Positions 53,226-62,081 of a DNA stretch of 64,000 nt are shown here, piece after piece (within the stretch, counting starts at the first letter, position 1; each line of letters starts with the position of its first letter). Source of the DNA: Mordavella massiliensis (GTDB taxonomy: Bacteria > Bacillota > Clostridia > Lachnospirales > Lachnospiraceae); assembly GCF_016902415.1 (NCBI RefSeq), contig NZ_JACJLV010000005.1, positions 27,372 to 91,371 on the forward strand, read 5' to 3'. Below the pieces are notes generated by a model. That model did not search any database and was not told the DNA's origin. It worked only from the letters and a program-made list of their open reading frames with translations. The position numbers were made by a program, and so were the translations under genes.

Positions 53226-53990
53226 TTATCTGATCTGATTTGTACGTTTCATCAAACTTGCAAGCAGCGGATCCGGAAGGATCTTGCCGCAAATCCTTGC
53301 CGCCTTCATCGTGTTCCCGTACACGGATACAGGCTTTCCTTTTGCCGCGTCTTTTAATGCCTGCCGTACCACTTCCGACACTCCCTGGCGGAAAGCAGTC
53401 TTTAACTTTCCGGGCAGTTCTCCGGATATCTGAAAAAATTCTGTCTCCACAGGTCCGGGGCAAACGGCGGTTACCAGAATCCCCTTTCCCTTCAGTTCTT
53501 CCCGCAGCGCCATGGACAGACGATACACATAAGACTTTCCTGCGGCATATACCGCAAATCCCGGCTGCGGTGAAAAAGCCGCCGCTGATGCGATATTTAC
53601 GATCCGGCTTCCTTTGCGCAGATGCGGAAGACAGATTCCTGTCATTTTCGTCAGAGAACGACAGTTTAAGTCGATCATTCCCAACTGATCTTCCAGCGGG
53701 ATCTCTTCAAATCTGCCCGTCTTTCCATATCCGGCAGCATTGACCAGCATACGGATCTCTGCATTTTGCCTGTCCAGTTCTTTTTGCAGCCGTTCATAGA
53801 TATAATCCCGCCTGAGATCTCCGTCAAAGATCCGCACAGGAAGCGGCGCGTCCTTTTCCAGTTCTTTCAGCCGCTCCGTCCGCCTTGCCACAACCCAGAG
53901 TTCATCCAGATGCCTGTATAATTGCGGGATCTGTCTTGCAAATTCTCTTCCGATCCCGGAGGAAGCTCCTGTAACTACTGCGATTTTCAT
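53226..53990 (-). CDS. Short-chain dehydrogenase/reductase
   Basis: A 254-residue classical SDR. The cofactor loop is TGASSGIG (7-14), followed by NAAG near 84 and the catalytic set S135, Y148 and K152 (YAAGKS). The sequence near CPGPVETEFF is typical of SDRs related to DltE or acyl-modifying reductases, but the substrate cannot be predicted. It overlaps the ygiQ stop by 4 bp. Confidence 0.9.
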   Translation of the reverse strand: MKIAVVTGASSGIGREFARQIPQLYRHLDELWVVARRTERLKELEKDAPLPVRIFDGDLRRDYIYERLQKELDRQNAEIRMLVNAAGYGKTGRFEEIPLEDQLGMIDLNCRSLTKMTGICLPHLRKGSRIVNIASAAAFSPQPGFAVYAAGKSYVYRLSMALREELKGKGILVTAVCPGPVETEFFQISGELPGKLKTAFRQGVSEVVRQALKDAAKGKPVSVYGNTMKAARICGKILPDPLLASLMKRTNQIR

Positions 53991-55897
53991 ACGTTTCCCT
54001 TCTTTTTATGAATATTCCGGATCGTCTTTTTCTTCCGGTTCCCTCTGGAAGCCTGGCCGTTTTTCCGGGGTTTTGCCCCCTGCCTCACACTCCCTTGTTC
54101 TTTTCGCGGACGGATCAGGCAGTGTCTGTCATATCCTACAAGATCCATGCGTCCGGTTTTATGAAGCGCTTCCAGGACCAGATCATATTTTTTCGGATCC
54201 CGGTACTGGATCAGCGCCCGCTGCATCGCTTTTTCATGCGGATTTTTCGGCACATAAACCGGTTTCATATCCCGCGGGTCCACACCCGTATAATACATAC
54301 AGGTAGAAATCGTTGAGGGAGTGGGATAAAAATCCTGTACCTGTTCCGGCATATGTCCGATGTCCCGCAGATATTCCGCCAGTGTGACCGCTTCTTTCAA
54401 AGTCGATCCCGGATGCGAGGACATCAGATACGGGACCAGATACTGATCCTTGCCCAGTTCCCGGTTTATCTTCTGATATTTTTTCACAAAAGCCTGATAT
54501 ACCTGGTTCCCCGGTTTTCCCATTCTGTCAAGCACCGCATCTGACACATGTTCCGGTGCCACCTTCAACTGTCCGCTGACATGAAAGGCGCATAACTCCC
54601 GGAAAAATGTGTCGTCCGGATCTGCCATTACGTAATCAAACCGGATCCCGGAACGGATAAAAACTTTTTTTATCCCTGGAATCTCCCGCAGCTTTCGAAG
54701 CAGAGATACATAATCCTTATGATCTGCCTTCAGATTCCTGCACGGCTTTGGGAACAGGCACTGACGGTTCTTGCAGACGCCGTGTTCCAGCTGCTTTTCG
54801 CAGGAAGGCTGACGGAAATCGGCCGTCGGGCCGCCCACGTCATGGATATATCCTTTAAACTGCGGATCTTTCGTCATTTCCTTTGCTTCTTTGATCAAAG
54901 ACTCATGACTTCTGGTCTGGATGATCCGCCCCTGATGAAAGGTCAGGGCGCAGAAATTACATCCCCCAAAACATCCCCTGTTGCTGACCAGCGAAAACTT
55001 TACTTCCGAGATCGCAGGCACGCCTCCGTCTTTTTCATAAGAAGGATGATACGTTTTTTCATAGGGATATGCATAGATCTCATCCATTTCTTCCTGGCCA
55101 AGAGGTCTGGCCGGCGGGTTCTGCACTACATACAGATGTCCACCGTAAGGCTCTGCCAGGCATTTCCCCGTAAAAGGATCGGTATTACAGTACTGCGTGT
55201 AAAAACTCCTGGCATAGGCCAGCCTGTCCGCACACAGTTCCTCATAATCCGGAAGCACTTCCGGCTCATATACACAGTCCAGAGAACGTGTTTTAAATAC
55301 GGTTCCCGGAATAAACGTAAGATCCTTCACCGCGATCCCCGCTTCCAGCGCATCGGCAATCTCCAGTATGGAGCGCTCGCCCATTCCGTAAGAAATAAGA
55401 TCCGCGCCGGAATCCAGCAAAATGGATCGCTTCAGCTGATCCGACCAGTAATCATAGTGCGCCATTCTTCGAAGACTGGCTTCGATCCCGCCCAGGATAA
55501 CAGGCGTATCCTTGTATGTCTGCCGGATCAGGTTGCTGTACACAACGGCGGCATGATCCGGACGTCTTCCCATCACTCCGCCTGGTGTATAGGCATCCGT
55601 TTTTCTTCTTTTTTTCGAAACCGTATAATGATTCACCATGGAATCCATGTTGCCGGCAGACACCAGAAACCCCAGCCTTGGCTCTCCATATTCCGTAACC
55701 GAAGCGCTGTCCTTCCAGTCCGGCTGGGCGATGATGCCGACCTTATATCCATGAGCCTCCAGATGCCGGGTAATGATGGCGTGTCCAAAGGACGGATGGT
55801 CCACATAGGCATCTCCGGACACGTAGACAAAATCCACCCGGTCCCATCCTCTATCGATCATATCCTGCCTGCACAGAGGCAAAAACCCTTGTTTCAT
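53987..55897 (-). CDS. YgiQ family radical SAM protein
   Basis: A 636-residue radical SAM protein of the YgiQ (UPF0313) family. The cluster motif NRGCFGGCNFCALTFHQGR is near residues 306-315. Upstream are the HPSFGHAIITRHLEAHGYKVGII domain (B12-binding-like) and GGIEASLRRMAHYDYW, which are diagnostic. The C-terminal 40 residues are a lysine- and arginine-rich tail. Function is unproved despite wide conservation. It shares 4 bp with each neighbour. Confidence 0.92.
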   Translation of the reverse strand: MKQGFLPLCRQDMIDRGWDRVDFVYVSGDAYVDHPSFGHAIITRHLEAHGYKVGIIAQPDWKDSASVTEYGEPRLGFLVSAGNMDSMVNHYTVSKKRRKTDAYTPGGVMGRRPDHAAVVYSNLIRQTYKDTPVILGGIEASLRRMAHYDYWSDQLKRSILLDSGADLISYGMGERSILEIADALEAGIAVKDLTFIPGTVFKTRSLDCVYEPEVLPDYEELCADRLAYARSFYTQYCNTDPFTGKCLAEPYGGHLYVVQNPPARPLGQEEMDEIYAYPYEKTYHPSYEKDGGVPAISEVKFSLVSNRGCFGGCNFCALTFHQGRIIQTRSHESLIKEAKEMTKDPQFKGYIHDVGGPTADFRQPSCEKQLEHGVCKNRQCLFPKPCRNLKADHKDYVSLLRKLREIPGIKKVFIRSGIRFDYVMADPDDTFFRELCAFHVSGQLKVAPEHVSDAVLDRMGKPGNQVYQAFVKKYQKINRELGKDQYLVPYLMSSHPGSTLKEAVTLAEYLRDIGHMPEQVQDFYPTPSTISTCMYYTGVDPRDMKPVYVPKNPHEKAMQRALIQYRDPKKYDLVLEALHKTGRMDLVGYDRHCLIRPRKEQGSVRQGAKPRKNGQASRGNRKKKTIRNIHKKKGNV

Positions 55898-56580
55898 TCC
55901 AGCACCTCATATGTCTCATTGGAAATATCATAGTAATCATTGATATAATAATCGGCCAGTTCTTTTTTCTTCCCGCGCTGAAGACTGGAAAAAGCATCTT
56001 CCACAGCGCAGACCTTCATTCCCGCATTTTTTCCTGCCAGGATTCCCATGGGTACGTCTTCAAACACCAGGCATCTTTCCGGCTCCACCTTTAGTTCCGC
56101 GGCAACCATAAGATAAACATCCGGGGCAGGTTTTCCGGCTCCCGCTTCCCCTGCGGTACGCACCACGTCAAACAGGCCGCTGATCTTTAACGCGTCAAGG
56201 GCGTCTTCTGTCAGTTCTCTGGCATTACTGGTTGCAATCCCGATCCTCTTTCCCTGGGACTTCATCTCTCGGATAAAAGAATGAACGCCCCCTTTCATTG
56301 TCACCTGCGTGCGGTACTTGTCCCTGGCCATCTGCATCCATTCCTCCATCACCTGTTCTCTGGTGCGGGAAAGCCCGGGAAACGTATCCAGAAAGAACTG
56401 TGCCACCTCCGGATAACTCATTCCTTCCATGGATTCATGAAAGCGTTCCGGCTTTGTCAGCTGATATTTATTTAAATAATCATCATCAATGGACGGCCAT
56501 ATCCACATCGAATCCAGAAGGGTCCCGTCCATATCAAAGATGATCCCGTCAATGCCTTCCAGCATTTTCGTCTGTAACAT
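55894..56580 (-). CDS. HAD family phosphatase (beta-phosphoglucomutase-like)
   Basis: A 228-residue HAD hydrolase with D16-x-D18 in FDMDGTLLDS, GIATSNA in motif II, and LVFEDVPMGILAGKNAGM for motifs III/IV. The helical cap between makes it a subfamily I member related to sugar-phosphate phosphatases. Substrate unknown. ATG 56580 has AGAGGAG 7 nt upstream and overlaps the end of the pseudouridine synthase gene by 32 bp. Confidence 0.9.
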   Translation of the reverse strand: MLQTKMLEGIDGIIFDMDGTLLDSMWIWPSIDDDYLNKYQLTKPERFHESMEGMSYPEVAQFFLDTFPGLSRTREQVMEEWMQMARDKYRTQVTMKGGVHSFIREMKSQGKRIGIATSNARELTEDALDALKISGLFDVVRTAGEAGAGKPAPDVYLMVAAELKVEPERCLVFEDVPMGILAGKNAGMKVCAVEDAFSSLQRGKKKELADYYINDYYDISNETYEVLE

Positions 56581-57283
56581 TCTTAAGCTCCTCTCTTGTC
56601 AGGGGCCGGTATTCTCCGGGTTTTAAAGCCGGATCAAGCTTAAGGCTCCCCATGGTCAGACGTTTCAGATAAATCACCCGCATTCCGGCCGCCTGAAACA
56701 TCCGCTTGATCTGATGGTATTTTCCTTCATGGATCGTCAGATAGACTTCTGAAACTTCCCCGCTCCTTTGTATCTCAAGCTTTGCAGGCCTTGTCATCTC
56801 TGTCTGTCCGTTTTCACCGATATCGATCCCTGAGGCGAAAGTTTGCGCCAGTTCTTCGGTCACAAGTCCTTCTACCCGCACAAAATAAGTCTTGTCCACA
56901 TGGCGGGACGGAGAAAGAAGGCGGTGTGCAAGAGTCCCGTCATTGGTAATGAGCAGCAGTCCTTCCGTATCTTTATCCAGCCGGCCGGCAGGAAACAGAT
57001 CCTTCCTTTTTTTCTCCCGGATCAGATCCACTGCCGTCGTATCTCTTGCATCTGTCGTGGCTGACACCACCCCTGCCGGTTTATTCAGCATATAGTATTC
57101 ATAAGCCGCATACGCGACCTGTTCTCCCTGAAAAGTAACCAGGTCTTCCGTCTCACGGATCTTTTGTTCCGGCCCTGCGGCCGTCTCCCCGTTGATACAG
57201 ACCATTCCTTTTCTGATATATTTTTTCACTTCCTGCCTGGAACCGACTCCCATCTCAGCCAGGAATTTATCCAGGCGCATCAT
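56549..57283 (-). CDS. rluB: RsuA/RluB family pseudouridine synthase
   Basis: A 244-residue pseudouridine synthase with an N-terminal S4 domain (RLDKFLAEMGVGSRQEVKKYI) and catalytic PAGRLDKDTEGLL with D103. It belongs to the branch that acts on 16S U516 or 23S U2605; which is not clear. The start ATG 57283 has GGAGG 8 nt upstream and overlaps the methyltransferase stop by 4 bp. A longer in-frame extension lies inside the upstream gene. Confidence 0.9.
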   Translation of the reverse strand: MMRLDKFLAEMGVGSRQEVKKYIRKGMVCINGETAAGPEQKIRETEDLVTFQGEQVAYAAYEYYMLNKPAGVVSATTDARDTTAVDLIREKKRKDLFPAGRLDKDTEGLLLITNDGTLAHRLLSPSRHVDKTYFVRVEGLVTEELAQTFASGIDIGENGQTEMTRPAKLEIQRSGEVSEVYLTIHEGKYHQIKRMFQAAGMRVIYLKRLTMGSLKLDPALKPGEYRPLTREELKNVTDENAGRH

Positions 57284-58692
57284 CCGCAAATCCTCCATCC
57301 CGGAAGATATTTGTTCTTTAAAATCCCGCGGCTTACTTTGCCCCATCCAAGAGGAAAACCGTCCACACAGACCAGATACCATCCGCCGGCCTGTCCGCCG
57401 GCCAGATCTTCCACATCCAGCGTCTCACCCTTCAGATACCGGACAACCCGTTCGTCCTCACAGGAAAGATCGATGCAGGCATCACAGCTGTCTTTTCCAA
57501 GAGTCATCGCAAGCGCCTGGCTGGGTTCAAAACGGTTCTTTTTCAATTCTCCCAGGAGAAGGCCTGTCCGCAGGAAGCGAAGTCCCTTCAGATCCGGCAG
57601 CCCTTCCGGCATCTCATAGATCTTGTCTCCCCGTATCTCCAGCCGGTCCGGCCTGAGAGGTCTTGAGATGTGTTTCCAGAATTCTGTCAGTTCCTCCGGC
57701 ACCCGTTCCTTCCTTCCGGCAGATGTTTTTGTAAATGTATGTGAAGGAGCGTGGTCTATTAACTCCTCCCCGGCCTTTTCGTCTCTTTTGTGAAGGAGCG
57801 CAAGATAATGGCCTTCCCCCTTCATCCGGTGTGGGAAAATCCTGACGGTTCTGGAAAGTTCTTCCGGCCCCTCTTCTGCCTGTTCCGGCATTCCGGGAGC
57901 GAACCCCTCGTATGGTTCTATAGAAAGAATCTCAAACCGGGGGTCTTCTTTTAAAAGATGGGCAATAATCTGTTCATTTTCCCGGCTGTCAAACGTACAG
58001 GTAGAATAAAGAAGCATCCCGCCCGGTTTCAGCATTCCGGCCGCCTGACAGATCAGGTTTCTCTGGATATTACTGAAAAACTCCGGTCCATGTTCTTCCC
58101 ATGCGCGGACCATTTTTTTATCTTTACGGAACATCCCTTCTCCGGAGCAGGGCGCATCGATCAGTATCTTATCAAAATATTCTGGAAAGAATCCGGCCAG
58201 CTTTCCCGGTTCCTCACAGGATACCAGTACATTTCCGATTCCAAACACTTCTATATTTTTTAAGAGACCTTTTGCCCGGGAACTGCTGATATCATTGGCA
58301 ACCAGAAGTCCCTCGCCGGTAAGTTTTGCCCCCAGTTCCGTTGCCTTTCCGCCGGGCGCCGCACACAGATCCAGCACCTTGTCTCCCGGTTCCACTGGCA
58401 GACGGCTGGCCGGCGTCATGGCGCTTGGCTCCTGCAGGTAAAAAAGCCCTGCATAATAATAGGGATGCTTTGCCGGGGAAACCGTCTCTCCGTCATAATA
58501 AAATCCATTGGGGATCCAGGGGACCGGACGGATCTCAAAAGGACAGATCTTCTGAAATTCGGGTACTGTAATCTTTCCGGTGTTTACCCTGAGTCCGTAA
58601 TATCTGGGTTCCTCATAACAATCTATATATTCCTGAAACTCCTCTTTCAGAAGTCCCTTCATCTTTTCTTCAAATGCGCGGGGCAGATTCAT
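57280..58692 (-). CDS. RsmF/RsmB-type RNA m5C methyltransferase
   Basis: A 470-residue SAM-dependent rRNA cytosine-5 methyltransferase of the NOL1/NOP2/Sun family. The SAM site is LDLCAAPGGKAT near 108, and the two catalytic cysteines are C182 (DAPCSGEGMF) and C232 (YSTCTF). The C-terminal part after about 290 resembles the RsmF extension. ATG 58692 has GGAGG 6 nt upstream. It heads a chain of eight overlapping or nearly touching genes down to recU. Confidence 0.92.
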   Translation of the reverse strand: MNLPRAFEEKMKGLLKEEFQEYIDCYEEPRYYGLRVNTGKITVPEFQKICPFEIRPVPWIPNGFYYDGETVSPAKHPYYYAGLFYLQEPSAMTPASRLPVEPGDKVLDLCAAPGGKATELGAKLTGEGLLVANDISSSRAKGLLKNIEVFGIGNVLVSCEEPGKLAGFFPEYFDKILIDAPCSGEGMFRKDKKMVRAWEEHGPEFFSNIQRNLICQAAGMLKPGGMLLYSTCTFDSRENEQIIAHLLKEDPRFEILSIEPYEGFAPGMPEQAEEGPEELSRTVRIFPHRMKGEGHYLALLHKRDEKAGEELIDHAPSHTFTKTSAGRKERVPEELTEFWKHISRPLRPDRLEIRGDKIYEMPEGLPDLKGLRFLRTGLLLGELKKNRFEPSQALAMTLGKDSCDACIDLSCEDERVVRYLKGETLDVEDLAGGQAGGWYLVCVDGFPLGWGKVSRGILKNKYLPGWRICG

Positions 58693-58732
58693 AACATTCC
58701 TCCGTTCTGAATTTTGGCACATACATATTCAA

Positions 58733-58741
58733 AGTATAACA
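58733..58741 (-). promoter_or_regulatory. Extended -10 promoter of the RsmF-to-recU gene chain
   Basis: On the minus strand TGT followed by TATACT (-10 at 58733-58738) forms an extended element about 40 bp before the methyltransferase start. The -35 is weak. Confidence 0.45.
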
Positions 58742-58758
58742 CAATCCACACCATAACT

Positions 58759-59469
58759 CTAGGAATATGCATATTTTAATTTATGTTTTTCCAGATAACA
58801 CAGTAAATGATAAGGATTAAAACTATATTCCTCACCATTTTGATAGAGATAAATCCCAAAATGCAGATGTACATCAAACTGTCCCGTCGTTCCTTCCGGT
58901 CCGTACCCGGAATCTCCCATATACCCCAGAAGCTCTCCCGCCCTGACCCGGTCGCCCTCCCGGATATTGGCATAAGACTCCAGATGAGCGTAGTAATAAT
59001 AAGTACCACTTTCAGAAGTGATCCCGACCCTGTAACCGCCTTTTTCCAGCCAGCCAAGATTTGTCACCGTCCCGTCAGAAACGCTCAACACCGGATAAAT
59101 CCCTCTTTCATTCCTGGCAGCCATAAGATCTGTCCCTTCATGCCCCGATTCTCCCCCGTAATTTCTTTCCTGCATCCAGGAATCCGTGTAGCTGACTGAA
59201 AGGGATTTATCCACAGTAGACTCGGGAATCGGGAAATAAACCGCTTCCTTTTCCACATTTGTAAGAAATGTCTGACACTCAAAAGACAGATGCTGATCGC
59301 TTCTCATACTCTCACTGAAGAAATCCCGGCGGTATCCCGCGTCCTCCAGCGTCAGATCCTGCGCCTGAAACTGACGGCTTTTTTCCAGCATAGAATGAAT
59401 GCCCAGAACACTGAAAAGCGCAAGAAGGATCAGAAGAATCATACTGTTTTTATAAAACCGGCGTTTCAT
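58759..59469 (-). CDS. M23 family peptidoglycan endopeptidase, membrane-anchored
   Basis: A 236-residue protein with a signal anchor at 9-26 (SMILLILLALFSVLGIHS) and an M23 (LytM-type) metallopeptidase domain from about 95. Zinc ligands H110-x3-D114 and H201-L-H203 and the assisting H162 are all present, so the enzyme should be active. It would cut peptide crosslinks on the outer side of the membrane. Sporulation-linked M23 proteins are possible relatives, but the assignment is open. Confidence 0.9.
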   Translation of the reverse strand: MKRRFYKNSMILLILLALFSVLGIHSMLEKSRQFQAQDLTLEDAGYRRDFFSESMRSDQHLSFECQTFLTNVEKEAVYFPIPESTVDKSLSVSYTDSWMQERNYGGESGHEGTDLMAARNERGIYPVLSVSDGTVTNLGWLEKGGYRVGITSESGTYYYYAHLESYANIREGDRVRAGELLGYMGDSGYGPEGTTGQFDVHLHFGIYLYQNGEEYSFNPYHLLCYLEKHKLKYAYS

Positions 59470-59499
59470 TTTCTTTCCCTTTTTCTATCATTTCATGCC

Positions 59500-59505
59500 A
59501 GTATA
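59500..59505 (-). promoter_or_regulatory. -10 element of the M23 peptidase gene
   Basis: TATACT on the minus strand lies directly downstream of the pepD terminator and about 30 bp before the peptidase start. No clear -35 is seen. Confidence 0.35.
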
Positions 59506-59518
59506 TGAATCTTCGCGC

Positions 59519-59557
59519 GAAAAAAGACCGCCGTCCTTTCAAGAAGAACGGCGGTCT
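59519..59557 (-). terminator. Terminator of pepD
   Basis: On the minus strand AGACCGCCGT and ACGGCGGTCT (59525-59534 and 59548-59557) form a perfect 10-bp G+C-rich stem followed by a run of T. Confidence 0.95.
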
Positions 59558-59573
59558 GAAACATTACAGGATA

Positions 59574-61022
59574 TTATTTACATTTTTTCAGAATTGCCAG
59601 AAGATATTCCCAGGTTCTCTTTGTAGATGCGATATCCAGATGCTCGTTAAAGGAGTGAATATCCAGCAGGTTCGGTCCGCAGGATACGCAGTCCAGATCC
59701 GGACGTTTGCCTAAGAAGAGACCGCATTCCAGTCCTGCATGAACAGCGGATACTACCGGCTCTTTGCCATACAGTTCCTTATAGGTCTCTACCATGATCG
59801 GACGGAGTTTGGAATCTGCCTTAAACTGCCATGCCGGATATTCTCCGGTCGTCTCTCCCTTTCCTCCGGCCAGGATCGCACACTGCTCTACCTGCTCTCT
59901 CATCTGCTGTTTTCTGGTCTCTACAGAACTTCTGATCAGGTACTGTGTGGTCACGGAAGTATCGTCACATTCCACTACGCCAAGGTTCAGAGAACTTTCC
60001 ACAATTCCCTTTAACTTCCGGCTGTACTCCTGCAGTCCATTAGGAGCCACTTCCAGATATGCGATCACTCTTCTGGTAGAATCTTTGTCATAGGCATCCA
60101 TATGTACGTCTGCTGTCACCTCATAATCCACGGCAAGTGTCGGCTCCTCACCCATAAACTCGTCCAGCCAGATCTGACGCATCTCGTCGGTCATTTCCTG
60201 CACTTTTGCCGCCTGATCTGCCGGTACCAGCACGCCTGCAGAAGCATTCATGGTAATGACATTATCCTTGCTTCCTCCGCAGATCTCTGTCAGGCGCAGG
60301 TCCGTCTCTTTCCCCAGACGATACAAAAGTCTGCCCATCATCTTATTGGCATTGCCTCTCTGTTTGTGGATCTCATTACCAGAATGTCCGCCCAGAAGGC
60401 CATGGATATTGATTTTTACCAGTGTACCTTCTGCAGCTTCTTTTTTCATCGGGATCACGGTCTTATAAAAGATTCCGCCGGCACATCCTGTAGTCAGGAT
60501 TCCTTCTTCTTCCGAGTCAATGTTGATCAGCATCTTTCCCTTTAACTGAGAAAGATCTACCGCTTCAGCGCCGCCCATTCCCAGTTCTTCATCAACGGTA
60601 AATACCGCTTCAATGGGCGGATGCGGGATATCCTTGCTGTCCAGGACCGCCATAGCCATCGCTACCGCGATACAGTCATCTCCCCCAAGAGATGTGTTTC
60701 TGGCTCTGACATACCCGTCCTCCACATAAAGATCCAGTCCGTCTTTTGTGAAGTCATGATCGGAATCCGGAGTTTTCTCACAGATCATATCCAGATGTCC
60801 CTGCAGGATCACCGGTTCGCTGTTCTCATAACCGGCTGTTCCCGGTTTTTTGATGATCACATTGTTGGTGTCATCCTGAGATACCTCCAGTCCCCTTTCT
60901 TTCGCAAATTCCACACAATAGTCACTGATCCGTTTGGTGTCAAATGTGGCATGCGGAATTTTGCAGAGTTCCTCAAAGAAATGGAACACCTGCTTTGGTT
61001 CGAGATTTTCTAATACTGCCAT
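59574..61022 (-). CDS. pepD: Aminoacyl-histidine dipeptidase PepD (M20 family)
   Basis: A 482-residue zinc dipeptidase that cleaves carnosine-type and other dipeptides in the cytosol. Metal ligands fit H76-x-D78 (QGHLDM), D115 (GGDDCIAV) and E145-E146 (DEELGMGG). Further marks are GLLGGHSG and HAGLECG. No signal peptide is present. The gene stands alone with its own promoter and terminator. Confidence 0.94.
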   Translation of the reverse strand: MAVLENLEPKQVFHFFEELCKIPHATFDTKRISDYCVEFAKERGLEVSQDDTNNVIIKKPGTAGYENSEPVILQGHLDMICEKTPDSDHDFTKDGLDLYVEDGYVRARNTSLGGDDCIAVAMAMAVLDSKDIPHPPIEAVFTVDEELGMGGAEAVDLSQLKGKMLINIDSEEEGILTTGCAGGIFYKTVIPMKKEAAEGTLVKINIHGLLGGHSGNEIHKQRGNANKMMGRLLYRLGKETDLRLTEICGGSKDNVITMNASAGVLVPADQAAKVQEMTDEMRQIWLDEFMGEEPTLAVDYEVTADVHMDAYDKDSTRRVIAYLEVAPNGLQEYSRKLKGIVESSLNLGVVECDDTSVTTQYLIRSSVETRKQQMREQVEQCAILAGGKGETTGEYPAWQFKADSKLRPIMVETYKELYGKEPVVSAVHAGLECGLFLGKRPDLDCVSCGPNLLDIHSFNEHLDIASTKRTWEYLLAILKKCK

Positions 61023-61062
61023 TTCTATTCCCTCTTTTCTTTTGATTTTTCACTCTATGCCT

Positions 61063-61091
61063 ATTATGGAACATTTAACATAAAAATTCAA
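61063..61091 (-). promoter_or_regulatory. Promoter of pepD
   Basis: On the minus strand TTGAAT (61086-61091) and CATAAT (61063-61068) are 17 bp apart in the divergent interval shared with ylbJ. Confidence 0.65.
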
Positions 61092-61139
61092 GCTTCCCCA
61101 TAAAATTGAACCAAGAAATCTACGAAAGGTTTTCCCACT

Positions 61140-62081
61140 ATGAAACGCCCTTTTTTCGCAGCTTGGTCTCTCCTGTTTTTCGTCCTTCTCCTTGCTTTTC
61201 CGGATACCGTATTCCAGGGCGCCACAAGCGGCCTTCTCCTCTGGTTTCGCACTGTCCTGCCTACGCTTCTGCCGTTTTTTATTGTCTCTGGATTCCTGAT
61301 CCGGACAGACGCGGTCGTCTGGATCTCCAAATGGCTGTCTCCTTTTCTTTGCCGCATCTTCCGGATCTCTCCTTATGGAGCCTTTGCCATGTTGTGCGGC
61401 TTTTTGTGCGGCTATCCCATGGGCGCTAAAACCACGGCGGATCTTGTACGGGAAGAAAAGATTTCTCCGTCTGAAGGCAATTACCTTCTTTCTTTCTGCA
61501 ACAATGCAAGCCCTGGTTATATCGCCAATTTCCTGACCGTGCAGTGCCTGAAAAGCCCTTCTTTCACCCTTCCCTCCGTCTGCCTGCTCCTTCTGGTCCC
61601 CATGGTCTGTTCCCTGGGATTCCGGCAGCTCTTCCGGTCCGGCAATTACAGGGATGAAAAACCTTTTTCCAGACAGCCGGGCCCGGATTCCGGCAGTTCC
61701 TGTTCTGCAGATGACTGCATCATGGACGCCCTGGAAAATATTGCGCGGATCGGCGGATACATTATGCTCTTTTCCATTCTTTTTTCAGTCCTGCGTCTGA
61801 TCCCGGACCCGCCTTTCCTGATCCGCCTGATACTCATCCCCTCACTTGAGATGACAAACGGCGCCGTGTACCTGTGCAGCCTTGACCTTGCTCCGGCTGT
61901 AAAATATGCTCTCGTGATCTTTCTTACCTCTTTTGGCGGATTCTGCTGCGCCGCTCAGACAGCTTCTGTGATCCGCGGGACAGGACTTATGTTTTGGCCT
62001 TATATGGCAGAAAAGCTGGCCGCAGCAGTTGCGTCCAGCTTCCTTGCATTTGTATTCTATCCGGTTTTCTGTACCCTTTAA
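61140..62081 (+). CDS. ylbJ: Sporulation integral membrane protein YlbJ-like
   Basis: A 313-residue membrane protein with about eight helices and the nucleoside-recognition (Gate) domain. CGFLCGYPMGAKTTADL, LSFCNNASPGYI and TSFGGFCCAAQTASVIRGTGL are the YlbJ signatures. In Bacillus it is needed for the spore cortex, so its presence suggests a spore-forming lineage. ATG 61140 follows AAAGG by about 10 nt. Its stop overlaps the aspS stop on the opposite strand. Confidence 0.85.
   Translation: MKRPFFAAWSLLFFVLLLAFPDTVFQGATSGLLLWFRTVLPTLLPFFIVSGFLIRTDAVVWISKWLSPFLCRIFRISPYGAFAMLCGFLCGYPMGAKTTADLVREEKISPSEGNYLLSFCNNASPGYIANFLTVQCLKSPSFTLPSVCLLLLVPMVCSLGFRQLFRSGNYRDEKPFSRQPGPDSGSSCSADDCIMDALENIARIGGYIMLFSILFSVLRLIPDPPFLIRLILIPSLEMTNGAVYLCSLDLAPAVKYALVIFLTSFGGFCCAAQTASVIRGTGLMFWPYMAEKLAAAVASSFLAFVFYPVFCTL

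Noticed and set aside
54719..55933. 404-codon plus-strand ORF
   Set aside because: Lies antisense to ygiQ, whose motifs and ribosome site are clear. The antisense product has an unnatural composition (many His, Arg, Ser) and no start site.
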